Part shown: in pieces, positions 15,610 to 26,742 of the stretch
Layout of the letters: every line of letters begins with the position of its first letter
How positions within the stretch are numbered: the first letter of the stretch is position 1
From: Platynereis dumerilii
Taxonomy: Eukaryota; Annelida; Polychaeta; Phyllodocida; Nereididae
DNA: 64,000 nt
Reading direction: 5' to 3'
NCBI GenBank assembly: GCA_026936325.1
Contig: JAPTHN010000038.1
Location: 1,240,001 to 1,304,000 of the forward strand
Position numbers and translations under genes: made by a program
The notes under the pieces: generated by a model
Databases searched by the model: none
Seen by the model: the letters and a program-made list of their open reading frames with translations, nothing else
What the model was told of the DNA's origin: nothing

Positions 15610-18600
15610 GAGCTCAGGAAAATTGTGATTACTACAAAACTATTAAAGATCCTGTTTTACAAGTCAAGGGTAGTATGCGACTCCATTGCGCGCTACTTCA
15701 TACGAAATTTCATGATCAAATTTCATGATGCTTATGAGTTATGAGGAAAATATAAAAAAAATTTCCGGCGCAGGTTTCTGAGAACCTAAGCATAACTGAG
15801 ACCTGTCGATTTTTTCTAAGATACCTTGACTAAGTCTCCAGGTCTGAAAGGCGTCTTATGAAGATTTCATGAATACATTTCAAGATATGATTTTTTAAAA
15901 ATTGAACATCCCGAAAATTTACAGAAAATTTTCTGAAAAACAGGGAAGGAATGCTCGTAGAAAGCTGAAAGTGGGTACACTTACAGACTTACTCTAGTGT
16001 ACTAACTTCACAAAGTTACGGACCCCTCGCACAAACGGTCTGTGCGCTACGGACGTCCAAAAACGCAATTTTCAAGTGGCCATATCTCGGTCCCTATTTA
16101 AGCTACAACAAAGTGTTACATATCACAAGAAAGGTCTGTTTGTCAGCTTTCCAATGATGTATAGCATGATAGTGTCAGACGCGCGGCGTAGAATCGCGTC
16201 AGACATTGAAAATTTGTTGTCACTTTTTGCACCTTTCGAAAAGTTTTTGGCTTAAAATCCAATGAAGTTCTTCATCAATGTCCATGAATATTTTTTCCCT
16301 AATACCCTTGTGGGGCCTCCATACTGTCCTAAAAGGACATTTGACTACATCAAGTGGTTTCTGCCACAGAATTGCACATAGCTCAGCTTCTACTTGTTCA
16401 ATTTTCATGAAATTAACTCCAAAAAATGCATAAAATTATGACCTACGCTGAACTGCACGGGCATACAGCTCATAGTAATACTCAATTTTTCAATGATGAT
16501 TTTACATTTGCAATTATAACTCATGCATTAATGTTCCGAATCAATTAAAACTGAAATTACACGCTGCTTATTTTTTGCCCTATTTTGTGGTATAATCCTA
16601 GCTTACCAGTCTTTTTTCCTTTGCCTTGAAAAAAAAGTTTAAAAATAATTCACAGATGCATCTTAGTCTGCTGTCGGGGCCATTCTGCCTCACTGCCAGG
16701 TTTTGCTCCCAAGCAGCAGCATTACGCCATGCAAAGAGCAGCATACTCAAACACGGTCATCAACAACAGGGCACAGGCTTAAGCCTATCATGACAGGGTT
16801 ATAATATACATTGAAGGGAAAGGATTTTGTAAGCGTTGGCTGATAGGGCATATGTCCTCTATTTATGCACTTAAAAACATTAATAGTATGAGCGGACAGG
16901 CGTATTCATACAAATTATTGAAGTGAATTGAAACAGGAGAATCAGCGGGGATAGGGTCAAACGGGGCCCGCGGGGGATTATCCGATATTGCCGTACGGCA
17001 ATATCAGTTATACTAGTTATATTTATAATTTAACACATATTCACTGGATTACCCAGTGAATGTGTTCAATTCTGCTTTAATGTGATTACACTTGGACATG
17101 TACCTGCTGCAGATGTCACAATAAATGTAAGTCTTGCAATTGGGAAAAAAATAATAACCCATGGTTTAGTTACTTTGAAAATAGTGAACTACAAAAATGT
17201 ATAGAAAAAATGTTGAAGATATTTTGTGCTTTTTTTAAAAATGCCGAAACACACTATTTCCAAGGCACTGTGCATACAAAATTTACAGAGTGCACCATTT
17301 TTTATTTTTGGAAATTGGTTGATGCGTCTTTTATTTCAACACACTTATACTAGATAACTCATGAATGGATGCTCAGTGTTAGCTGTATGCAGTTATATTT
17401 CGGTGAAATGGCCAAATATTGAAATCTAACGTTTTTTTGAAAATGCGGAAACACCCAATATTCAAGATGGTGTGAATAAAAATTTTACAATGTGCACCAC
17501 TGTTTTATTTTTGGAAATTGGTTGATACATCTTATATTTCAACACAATTATACCAGATAACCCATGAATGGATGCTCAAGTTAGCTGTATGCAGTTTATA
17601 TTTAGCTGAAATGGCCAAATATTGAAATTTAACGTTTTATTGAAAATGCTGAAACACCTAATATTCAAGATGATGTGAATAAAAAGTTTACAGAGTGCAC
17701 CATTGTTTTATTTTTGGAAATTGGTTGATACATCTTATATTTCAACATAGTTATACCAGATTAGCCATGAAGGGATGTTCAAGTCAGCTATATGTTGTTA
17801 TATTTTGCTGAAATGGCCAAATGCTAAAATTTTATATTTTTTTGAAAATGCGGAAACACCCAATATTCAAGATGGTGTGAATAAAAAGTTTACAGAGTGC
17901 ACCATTGTTTTATTTTTGGAAATTGGTTGATACATCTTATATTTCAACACAGTTATACTAGATAACCCATGAGTGGATGCTCAAGTTAGAAGTATGCAGT
18001 TATATTTCGCTGAAATGGCCAAATATTGAAATTTAACTTTTTTTTGAAAATACAGAAACACCCGATATTCAAGATGGTGTGAATAAGAAGTTTACAACGT
18101 GCACCACTGTTTTATTTTTGGAAATCGCTTGATGCATCTTATATTTCAACATAGTTATACCAGATTAGCCATGAAGGGATGTTCAAGTCGGCTATATGCT
18201 GTTATATTTCGCTGAAATGGCCAAATGTTAAAATCTAATATTTTTTTGAAAATGCGGAAACACACAGTATTCAAGATGCTTTGAATAAAAAGTTTACACA
18301 GTGCACCACTGTTTTATTTTTGGAAATCGGTTGATACATCTAATATATCAACACAGTTATACTAGATTATCCATGAAAGCAGGCTCAAGTGAGCTATATG
18401 CAGTTATATTTTGCCGATTTGCAGACATTTGGAAATTTGACAATTTTGAGAAAAGTAACACTGCTCAGTGGCTACTGCAGATTTAACTAAAACATTAAAT
18501 AAGCTGAATTGTTTGTGAGGGTATCCCAAAGCACACGTCATGCCATGTGCAAAAAATGAATAACATGGATTTTTTACTTTGAGAAAAAATGGACAACAGA

Positions 18601-21600
18601 AATGGACAAAATGTTAAAATTCCATGTTTTTTGGAAAATTTGGAAACACCCCATTTTCAAGATGGTGTAAAAAAAAAGTTTACAGAGTGCACCACGGTTT
18701 TATTTTTGGAAATTGGTTGACAAGGCCTATATTTTACCACAGTTATACCAGATTACCCAGGGACGGATGCTCAAGTTAGCAATATGCAGTTACATTTTGC
18801 CTATTTCCGAGCATGCAGCAAATTGGCAATTTTGAGAAAAGGATCCCGTTTCAGCGTCCGCTGCAACTTCAGTGAAAAACCCAAATGAGATGAAATTTAT
18901 ACTGAAGTATCTCCAAGTATTACTCTTGCCACGGGTAAAATATTATTGTCATAACTTAGATACTTTGCGAAAAATTGAAGAGCGGAAATGTCTAAATTTC
19001 AGGATGCTAAAAAGTTGAATTTTGTCGATTGGCCGTCATTTGTTCAATTTATTCAAATAGCTCCAGCTCAGAGGGAAATGCATGTGGAAAAAAATCCTTT
19101 GGGGTAATTTAGTTTTTCAATATAAGTATTAAGTCCACCGAATTTCATCAAGATCCGCTGACCCCCCCGCGCCACCAAATCTGCAGTTTTCTCTGACAAT
19201 GACTCTTAAGACTGGTTAAAGAGCCAAAGTAAATAGCCAAATTACTTTGGCTTTTGTACTTCTTGATATTTTGAAAATTTTACAAGTGAGACAAATGTCA
19301 CATTTCATTACCTTGAGCAAAGAATTATTTTGAATAAAATTTATCATTTATTAAATTTGTCTAATGTGGTTGGGACAATTGCTTTGTCTATTTTGATGCA
19401 TAAATGATTAGGAATTGGCCCATTTGAATTACTTTTATCGAATACAATTGTAATTCTTAAGAAGTAGCAGACAATTATGAAAATGTTCTTTTCACAGGTC
19501 CAGTCCCAGGCATTCCATTAGGCACCAGTTTGCCCACCTCCCCAGAGGACAGTCCTATCATGGAAAAGAGGAAGAAAAGGTAACAAATTTTCCTTAATAA
19601 AGAATGAATATATTACTTTTCAGCTTTTATTACAGCAGACTCCACGAGGTGCCACTATTATGTGGTGCCACCATTCATGTTGAGCATCCAAAGCAGGCAT
19701 ATTGTGTTTCAAATATATTCTAGTTAGGAAATGTTGAATAAAATCCAATGCGAGTGATGAATGTTTTCATTCCAGCCGCCAATCATCAGTGAGGAGCAGA
19801 CAATCTGTGGCAGCTACTTTAGTAGAAGAAGCGGAAGAATGCAGAGAGGAAGAAGGGCCGAGGAGTTCCACTCCAGAGGTCAACATGACGGCCATTCCAG
19901 AGGTCGTGGTCAAGAGCACAAAGCCCGAGCCACCCACGGACATACCCCTCGCAAAAGCAAAGTTAGTAGTGTTGGAGTGTCTCTAACTGATTTAAAAAGT
20001 TTGATTAGGAGCACCAAACAAGACTCTCTTTTTGTACTTGTCAGACATGTTTTAGTATGATGCAATGCCAATTTGATTTTCAGGAACAAATCTGAAGACC
20101 CACCTGTCATTGGTCGAGTACCATCGGTAGAAATTGTCAACGAAACAAGATCTGAAAAGGTTAGTGAATTGTTCTTAATTGGTCAAATTTTAACTTGTTG
20201 GTTATTTTTATCACAACCATTGGAATTTGCATTAATTTGTACTGCTCTTCTGATGCTGTTTGGTCGATATTATATACTAGGGTGTGGCTGTTGCCCATCA
20301 AAATGGAAAATTTTGGAGGAGCCCCCTGTACCTTTTTTTGGTATTGTGGTTTGATCTGAGAGACATTTCTGTGAAGTTTCAAGAAAATTGAAAAACGTTT
20401 AACTAGAGCACAATGCAGTTGAAGTTTTGTCTCTTTTTATTAAAACCCTAAGTCGCGGTTTCCCGTAACTTTGTCAATATTCATTAAACAACAATATAAT
20501 ATGTGCAGCTGGCCAGGGCTCAATAAGACCTTCATTTTGAATACCAACTTCAATGGTATCAGATGATTTTAAGCAGTGTATCAATTCATAATTTGAATGC
20601 AGCTTTGTAATTTGTGTGATTAGTACTGATTACTTTAATTTTAAATGTCAACAGGCCTATTATCACCCAAAATTATCCTATGTAATGAAGCAATGACAAT
20701 GTCTTGATATACTTTGATTTTTTAAAAAGTTATTATCAGTCTAATATTGACAATGCCGTACACTTATACATGGGAACACGTGTGTGGTTGATAGAGACAG
20801 TGTATGCTGCAATCTATGGTCGGTGGCTGATGAGTGGTGCTAAAATACAAAACATTTCAGTTCCAGGCATACTGTTAAATATGTGAATTAGCCAATTGTC
20901 AATCTTATCAATTCTAAGAGTAAACTGGTCCAAGAAAAGTACAAGGTAAGCGTAACTTGGTCTAATTATGTCAAAAGAGTTTACATTGACACCAGCTAAC
21001 CGTTTTGTCTTTTTTTCGAAAGTGAGGTGAGATGCGAAATCAGTATTAACTGAGGTAAGCTAGGTAAAATTGATGAACAAGGATGATTAAGCAATACTTT
21101 TGCCTATACAATTGAGAATTCAGTTATTTGGTCACATCTGAGTAAAGACATAAATGTATGCGGTGTGTTAATCATCTCTTTAAACACCATAATATTGTCA
21201 CTTGTTGCAATTTATCACAGTTCCTTCAAACATAGCATTAGACCTCAGAAACCTGATTTATGAATTTTAGAATGCTTTGTGGAGGATAAACATGTTTCAG
21301 ATGTCACATATTGTCATGATCAATGAATCCTAAAAATGTGACAAGAGAGAAAATCACGAACCTTTGTTATTTATAAGCGTCACATTCAGCATGTGTCATT
21401 TAATTCATTATTCAACTCAAATTTTAAAAATGTGGCTAGCTGTAAAGGCCACTTTTCATGCCCATATAATCAAAAATTTCGATTTTATTAGACATTTTGT
21501 GCTTGAAATATATGCTAGATCATTATGAGTTGATTGAGAAGGATTTTTCATGACCTTATGATAATATAGAACGTTCTTGCGAATTGCTAAGACGCATTAC

Positions 21601-23240
21601 ATATGGACTACTAAGGTCTCACCCACATGGTGCAAACTTAATGATTTAATTTTTTTTTTTCAGCTTAAATTGGTTTTATTTATCTGTTGTTTTATGTTCA
21701 CAAAGGCCTAATGCTACTTTGTATGAATAATGATATTGGGAAGGATAGGCATGGGCCGAATTTAGCCACTCTCAATTTGCTTGCCTTGTAGTTTGAGATT
21801 TTACAAATAACAGTAAAACTTCTTACCACAGTGCACCAAAATATCCAAATATAATCAAATTCCTTCAAAATGTCAAAATAGTGCCTTTGGCACCTACTGC
21901 CATGCTATATGAACCGGATTAACATCAAATCTTCGTCTTTATATAATTTTCAAATTATTCCTCAAATAAACCTTGAATTATAGATTTGTTTCATCGTGTA
22001 AAATTTTCCTAGACCATTGAAGTTGGTATTCAAAATGAAGCTCTAATTGAGGGCAGTTCAACCATACATTTTATTTTAATGTATGACTCATATTGACAAA
22101 GTTATATAATACCGCGGTTTGATCTTTTAAAGATTAATTAAAAATTTTCAACTGGATTGTGCTCAAGTTAAACATTTTCTGATTTCCATGAAACTTTCCA
22201 GAAATGTTATTTGGACCAAGACACAGTACCAAAAAAAGGTACAGTGGGATCTGAAAACTTTGGGGCACCAGCCACACCCTAGTATATACCCTATTGCTTG
22301 CATTAGGGTATCTGAGGCTTATTTGTCACATATTTTTTATCTCTATGTATAAATTCCCTGATTAAATTTAAATTACAAACTAAGCCATGTCATGCAGAGG
22401 AATTCAAAGAAAGTTCATCTTAGTAATTAATAGAGCATACTTTCAGTTGGAATCAAGAGTATTTTATCTTTTGTCTATAATTAGCTATAACCCTTCATGT
22501 AATTCAGGAACCAGCTTCGGGGAGTCCTGATGTGGGGGCAGTTGGAGGAGAGGAACGTCCGTCCACTCCTAGTCCGGACTACGAAGATGCTGTTGAAGGT
22601 ATTTAGTTTTGAAACAGAGTTTATATAAACTTTTCTGTGCTAAACCCTGCAAAAGTTTATCCTGCAGGGTTATGTGGCGTTTAAAACCAGAAAAAAGTCA
22701 CAAAATTTGTTCAGTGCTGGCACTTGTTAGATAGTGGTTTCCAGCCCAAAAACATTTGATGCAAATGATGTTTTGTCAATGAGGAATATATTTTATTTCG
22801 AACGCTTGTGGTCTAGATAAAAACCTTGAAAAAGTCTTAGAAAGAAAGGTATTAAAATTGATTGATGATTGAGCCTGCTTAAGGAATTTAGTTTAAAATG
22901 AAATGCATGTCATCGTAATTCGTTTTACTGAATTTTGACTGTTCTAGGTTCTGCGTTTTGCTAAGGAAATGATGTAATGTTAGTGTATTGTTTTATAGGT
23001 CCCATGGTGATGTTCTCTGGGCCAATGGTGGACGTGGAGGTGAAGAAGCCTCATACGTCAGTCATGTACGTTGGACAAGAGGAGAACTCAGCTCCAGGGG
23101 AGGAGGAGGAAGAGACAGACACATGTCTGCCCAGCCAGGTGCCGGAAGAACGGCCCCCTACAGCTCCCGCAAAGACAAGTGGCTCCCCCAAGCAGGCGAG
23201 CAAACCCCCTGAGGAGGAGGCCGAGGACGAGAGGGATTGA
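6788..23240 (+). CDS. MGRN1: E3 ubiquitin ligase MGRN1/RNF157 (mahogunin), 13 coding exons
   Basis: Exons: 6788-6875, 7387-7505, 7807-7895, 9056-9214, 9455-9572, 9851-10078, 10622-10855, 12479-12611, 19498-19579, 19776-19961, 20084-20159, 22508-22598, 22999-23240. All have GT/AG ends and compatible phases and sum to 1845 nt (614 aa). The protein begins MGAFTSR, a possible N-myristoylation signal, then the conserved RYPPKSG and FGENQDLNFLGNRP block. LVNIRKDSLRF, EFTFDTDVRVAITIYY and SLKPLKQKQMVDGL-YLLQEIYGIENKN follow the family order. The RING finger is at residues 280-318 (CVIC, LPCRHLCLC, CPIC). VPPGYEAVSLLEALNG is shared with the human protein. The family ubiquitinates targets such as the endosomal sorting factor TSG101. 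The PSAP motif of human MGRN1 is not seen here. The C-terminus is acidic and disordered. Invertebrates usually carry one gene for the vertebrate MGRN1/RNF157 pair, so the symbol covers both. Confidence 0.95.
8177..9012. mobile_element. Foldback/MITE-type element in MGRN1 intron 3
   Basis: The left end ATTATCCATCCAATAACTAT and the right end are inverted copies; pairing runs about 35 bp almost perfectly and more loosely for another 50-60 bp. The interior also has short inverted words around CATGATGTCATG and no coding frame. The right end lies about 43 bp before the acceptor of MGRN1 exon 4, so the insertion now forms much of that intron's 3' part. Superfamily not identified. Confidence 0.7.
9393..9432. 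mobile_element. Possible Helitron-type 3' terminus remnant
   Basis: A GC-rich hairpin word (CCCGCCGCAATGCGGGG) is followed about ten bases later by CTAGT within otherwise AT-rich intron. Helitron 3' ends have a short hairpin just before CTRR and insert next to T. The CCCGC hairpin also recalls the left end of the element at 15521. It is too short to be sure. Confidence 0.25.
11240..12271. mobile_element. Tc1/mariner-like element with long inverted ends, in MGRN1 intron 7
   Basis: The element starts CTAGGGGCGTTCAGAAAGTT and ends with the inverse of CGAGGGGCGTTCAGAAAGTT. TA dinucleotides flank both sides (11238-11239 and 12272-12273), the Tc1/mariner target. The inverted ends extend about 300 bp with high but imperfect identity and include AACTGAAAGTTCAGCTTCTT on both sides. 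The middle has no open transposase, though a short stretch near 11840-11930 is loosely reminiscent of a mariner C-terminus (compare the copy at 42543). Non-autonomous copy. Confidence 0.85.
15521..17016. mobile_element. Helitron-like element with hairpins at both ends
   Basis: The left end carries a GC-rich hairpin (TAATCCCCCGCC paired across a short loop, 15524-15555). The right end carries a perfect 22 bp palindrome at 16984-17005 (arms GATATTGCCGT), then seven bases and CTAG followed by T (17013-17017). AATCCCCCGC near the left end also occurs inverted near the right end (about 16975). A hairpin just before a terminal CTAG next to T, plus a left-end hairpin, is known for Helitrons and Helitron2/Helentrons. 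No Rep/helicase frame is present, so it would be non-autonomous. Exact ends are uncertain. Confidence 0.4.
17237..18840. repeat. 202 bp tandem repeat, seven copies
   Basis: The word GAAAATGCGGAAACACC and its variants start repeats at 17237, 17439, 17642, 17844, 18046, 18248 and 18634, giving a period of 202-203 bp for the first six; the seventh follows a degenerate stretch. Each unit also contains TTTATTTTTGGAAATTGGTT and CTGAAATGGCCAAAT. Copies are diverged by scattered substitutions, so the array is not recent. No frame stays open through it. It lies within MGRN1 intron 8. Confidence 0.88.
20277..22282. mobile_element. TA-flanked inverted-repeat element, 2.0 kb, MGRN1 intron 11
   Basis: Both ends read CTAGGGTGTGGCTG inward, with TATA immediately outside on each side. 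Similarity of the ends continues for roughly 270 bp and includes GTACCTTTTTTTGGTA and ACCAACTTCAATGG. The interior is AT-rich and has no transposase-like frame. The TA target and the inverted ends suggest a non-autonomous Tc1/mariner-type element; the end sequence differs from the family at 11240 and 42543. Confidence 0.8.
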
Positions 23241-23441
23241 TGGTACGAGACCTGGAGAGGAGCCGTAGGGGGGCAGGGCGCGAGTGAGGAGGATGAGCCG
23301 CAAGAAGAAACAAGACTGCTCGCCAAGTCACCGCCCCACCCCCTGCACCAACAGCAACACCGTGATTGGTCCAGTGGCGAGGAAAGTGGGCGGAGCCTAC
23401 TGCACATCGCCGAGGAGGAGGAGCTTAGCGATGACATGTGA
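23241..23441 (+). other. In-frame coding-like extension after the MGRN1 stop
   Basis: Directly after the TGA at 23238-23240 the same frame stays open for 66 codons to a TGA at 23439-23441, ending LLHIAEEEELSDDM. It has the acidic, Pro/Ser/Gln-rich character of the upstream MGRN1 tail, and the GC-rich coding-like composition continues to about 23440 before dropping to AT-rich UTR. An alternative intron 23139-23276 (GTGCCG donor, CAG acceptor, 138 bp, phase 0) would remove the stop, but its acceptor lacks a pyrimidine tract. Options are stop-codon readthrough, such a splice, a recent nonsense change or a sequence error. Confidence 0.5.
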
Positions 23442-24990
23442 ATGAGTAGTATGTGAGTGTCACTTGAGTGAACGAGAAGAAAATCAGCGGTGCAGTCTCT
23501 CCAGGTCTTTAAACACGTAGTCAACTCTTATCAGACATTTGTTTTGTACTCTTTTAACTTATATTCCTTTGTACATTATTGTATCTATCTTTATGTTATT
23601 TCAATACTGAATTATTCAATTATCTGGTCTGGCTACCAGTTTAATATGAATTATTATAAATACGTTCATTCATACAATTATCTAAGGCATTATGATTATT
23701 TAGAATTCAATATCTGTTACTTAATGATATTGCAATATATCAATGGTTGAACAAATTAATAGATTCGCCAGTTTAACCAAGAAACAATAAAAATACCTAC
23801 CAGGTGCAGTGAACCTCTTATAGTAAACTTAAGTCTTTAGAATTAATTTTGTAATTTGATAAAAGTTTATTCCATATCATTGGCATCTTATTTATAATCA
23901 GCATAGAGTTTTGTAAGTTGCATAAAAATGATGTATCTCAAATTAATATTTATTGCAATAATTTGGGTATGGAGGTTTTTTATCTTGTTCCTGCATATTT
24001 GAATTCATTTTATTGCATTTGTATAATCATTTTGTTATAATGATGATTATTAATATCAACAGTTTATATCAAACCAAGTTATATTGAAACATGTACATCC
24101 TAGTCAATCACATATTCAACAAAAATTGTTTAATTGTTAAAATTGCAATCAAAATTTGCCTTTTGTTACGTTGTTACGTATATATTTGTTTGCCCCCGAC
24201 TCCTGATGTGTGGTCAGAAATTTGTCATCTCTGTTAAAATTCTTAGGGCTGAAGATACTATCATGCAGTTATGGCATGTGTTAGTCTACTTGAAATGTAA
24301 ACTAAGTTGATGCAGATCATAGACAATATCTACATCTGTAAATGGTCTTCAAGTTGTGACTAACTAGTCAAAATAATGAGTTCAAATAGAGCTATAGATC
24401 CCAAGTGGAGTTATGATATTGTTCCAGCCAAGTTATCAACATGTCAAATGTACAGACCTGCATGATTGCGAAACATCATAATTCCTCCTTCGAATGGCCC
24501 TAACTTAAGTGACCATGCCCCTGGAGTTAATTGTTCAGACCACACGTTTTTTTTTCTTTTTGTGTTTTCCTTAAGCCTGTGTTGGAAATTCCTTTGAATG
24601 AGTGCTTTGGATTGCAAGTGTACCAAATGATTGTCACAGTCACTTTTGATTAAATTTCTGCAATTTTCATTAACAGCAATTATATGAAGCACTTTCTGCA
24701 TTTCGATAAAATTGCCACTTTTCTCCTAACGAGTCTGTTTTTTGCCAATCACTGTATAGGCCTATGTACTATTACTTAGCTTGCTTACATTAATCGTCAC
24801 ACTGCTATATTTAACTATCGTGTAACAATGTGTAATGTACATATTATCAGACAACATTGGCAACTGTATGGTGACTGTGTAAGATATATTTCTTCTGATT
24901 TATATTGTTTCAATTGAAATTGTGAACAATTTTTGTCCAAATATTGTGTATTATAAATGTACAGAAAATAAAAAACTTTATTATGACTAA
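23442..24990 (+). other. MGRN1 3' untranslated region
   Basis: AT-rich sequence with no coding frame. An AATAAA at 23786-23791 could give a short transcript, and another at 24967-24972 a long one. No repeat family recognised in it. Confidence 0.55.
24967..24982. terminator. Overlapping polyadenylation signals for both strands
   Basis: AATAAA at 24967-24972 (plus) is followed by TTTATT at 24977-24982, which is AATAAA on the minus strand. MGRN1 ends on its left and RNF181 on its right and they are convergent, so a shared poly(A) region for both transcripts is plausible. For RNF181 this would make a 1.76 kb 3' UTR crossing the element at 25066-26710. Inference from words only. Confidence 0.4.
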
Positions 24991-25065
24991 AATAGTTTAT
25001 TTTCAATATGTACAATTTGGATAAGTTAAAAACCGATTATTTACAATTCTTGTGAATTTCCTATA

Positions 25066-26710
25066 AGGCCTATCTCAAAAATAATGAAGCCACAGCTGGT
25101 TTTCACTGAGGGTCACAAATTTTGATAACAGCAGTATGAAACAACTTCATATTACAGTCTTGCCTTAAATACATTCTTATGCCAAAATCCTGAAAATTTC
25201 ATGGCAATTCGTCAAAAGGTTATTGAGATAGAGATGAAAGTATATCGGAAAACATGCATTTTTTCACTTATTTAGCGTGACATAGACTTTTTCACCTGAT
25301 GAATTCTTTCAATTTTACAAAGTTTGACATGTTCCATTGCTATTTCCTTTTATTTTTTGGAATCTCCACATCCCAAGGCTTCATAAATCCATTGAAACAA
25401 GCACTTCCATCCACTTGTTTTGACATGATTGAGTTATTTGGGTTCAAAGGTTGACTTTGTAAAATTGAGTCAAATTTGAATGTTCCTGATCAGAAATGCT
25501 CTAGTTTCCCTTTAGCATATTTCAGTTGAATCTTTTTGCCATTGAGATCTAGTATTACATCTACTTAGTTGTTTTGGAGCTTTTTATGATTCTGGAAAAT
25601 CTAGTTCACGGAAAAATTCCAATGAATAGCTGGAAAGGTGAATGTGTCGCACGCGTAACGCTGAGAGTACTTTCAAATGGTACAGAGCTATGGAAGCTCT
25701 GTTTTTAATCTGGATTGGCTCAAAATATAGTACATCTATGAAGTTTTATTAATCTATGAATTAACCCAAGTTTTTGGACTGGTTTCTGGTGATTAAATTC
25801 AAAAGTTATGTTCGTCGCACGCGTAACGCTGTGAAAAATTTTGATCATATTCAATTTTTTTTCTGACAAACAGTGAAGCGATCATTCTAATATTACTTGC
25901 AGTGAAAATTAACAATTAATTTCAATAGTTGGAGTATGTTTCATTGCCTAATTCCAAAAAATTTAACATTTATGGAGCATTCTTTTAAATTTGGGGCCAA
26001 ATTGTCTAAAAAGGCAATAAACAGTAACAAAATATTTTTTATTTTGTAAATGGTTGTATTTTACCCCCACTTATGATTGATAATTAATATAAAATCAATT
26101 TGAGTGAAAACCAGAACATTTTCTGAAGATTCATATCACACCAGCACTTAAAATCAGCTTTTTACGTCGAAAAATGGACAAAAAATCACACTTCTATCAT
26201 CATTTGCTGAGCAGACATTCACTTCGGTGGCACTTATTTGGTATCAATTTGAAGCCCACATATAGACGCATAACATAGGGCAGTTAAAATCATTTTAAAC
26301 GAAAAAAATATGCTTCTGGGGTTAATATGTAAGTTTTGAAAAGAAATTTCCGAAAAATTTCGAAAAATTGGGTGTTTTTCAAAATATATTTGGTGTATTT
26401 GAATGACAATCGTCCAGAAGACTTTTAAAAATGTGCCAGTTGTTGTCAAATAAAGAAAACGGATTTAAGTTCATGACAAATTACCATTCAGCCCAGTTAT
26501 GTTTCACTGCCATGAAAAACAAACTTTTAAAAATTCTGTAATATTCAGCTGTTGTCAATTATTTCCACTCTTCAAAGCACCATGGCCAATATAGTTTCTG
26601 GAACTTAAATATCTTCTTTATAATATGCTTTGGTCATTTCACACAAAAACACATTTTAAAATTTTGATGGTCATGTCACACTTTGGCTTCATTATTTTTG
26701 AGATAGGCCA
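25066..26710. mobile_element. TA-flanked inverted-repeat element between MGRN1 and RNF181
   Basis: The ends are inverted copies of GGCCTATCTCAAAAATAATG, with TA outside each end (25064-25065, 26711-26712). Similarity fades after about 30 bp. The interior has no transposase frame but carries a CpG-rich 18-mer, GTCGCACGCGTAACGCTG, twice (25646-25663 and 25814-25831). The right end lies only 32 bp from the RNF181 stop codon, so the element probably lies in its 3' UTR. Confidence 0.72.
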
Positions 26711-26742
26711 TAAATAAATATACAGTCATAAATCATGGTGGT

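Larger units (their letters stand above)
12692..19214. mobile_element. 6.5 kb block bounded by matching inverted repeats, MGRN1 intron 8
   Basis: CTTAAGAGTCATTGTCAGAG begins a 34 bp segment at 12695 that recurs as an exact inverse ending at 19210. Beyond it the ends are only loosely alike (GTGGCACGGGG against GGTGGCGCGGG). The span occupies almost all of MGRN1 intron 8 (12612-19497). It has no long open frame and holds a Helitron-like insert (15521-17016), a 202 bp tandem array (17237-18840) and a pair of short direct repeats (CCAGTGCCAGCACAA near 15039 and 15140). No target-site duplication is evident. It is either one large non-autonomous DNA transposon or two inverted copies of a shorter element that happen to flank other repeats. 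Confidence 0.6.

Noticed and set aside
23051-23524. 157-codon minus-strand Ser-rich frame
   Set aside because: Antisense shadow of the GC-rich last MGRN1 exon; poly-Glu sense codons read as Ser/Leu on the other strand.
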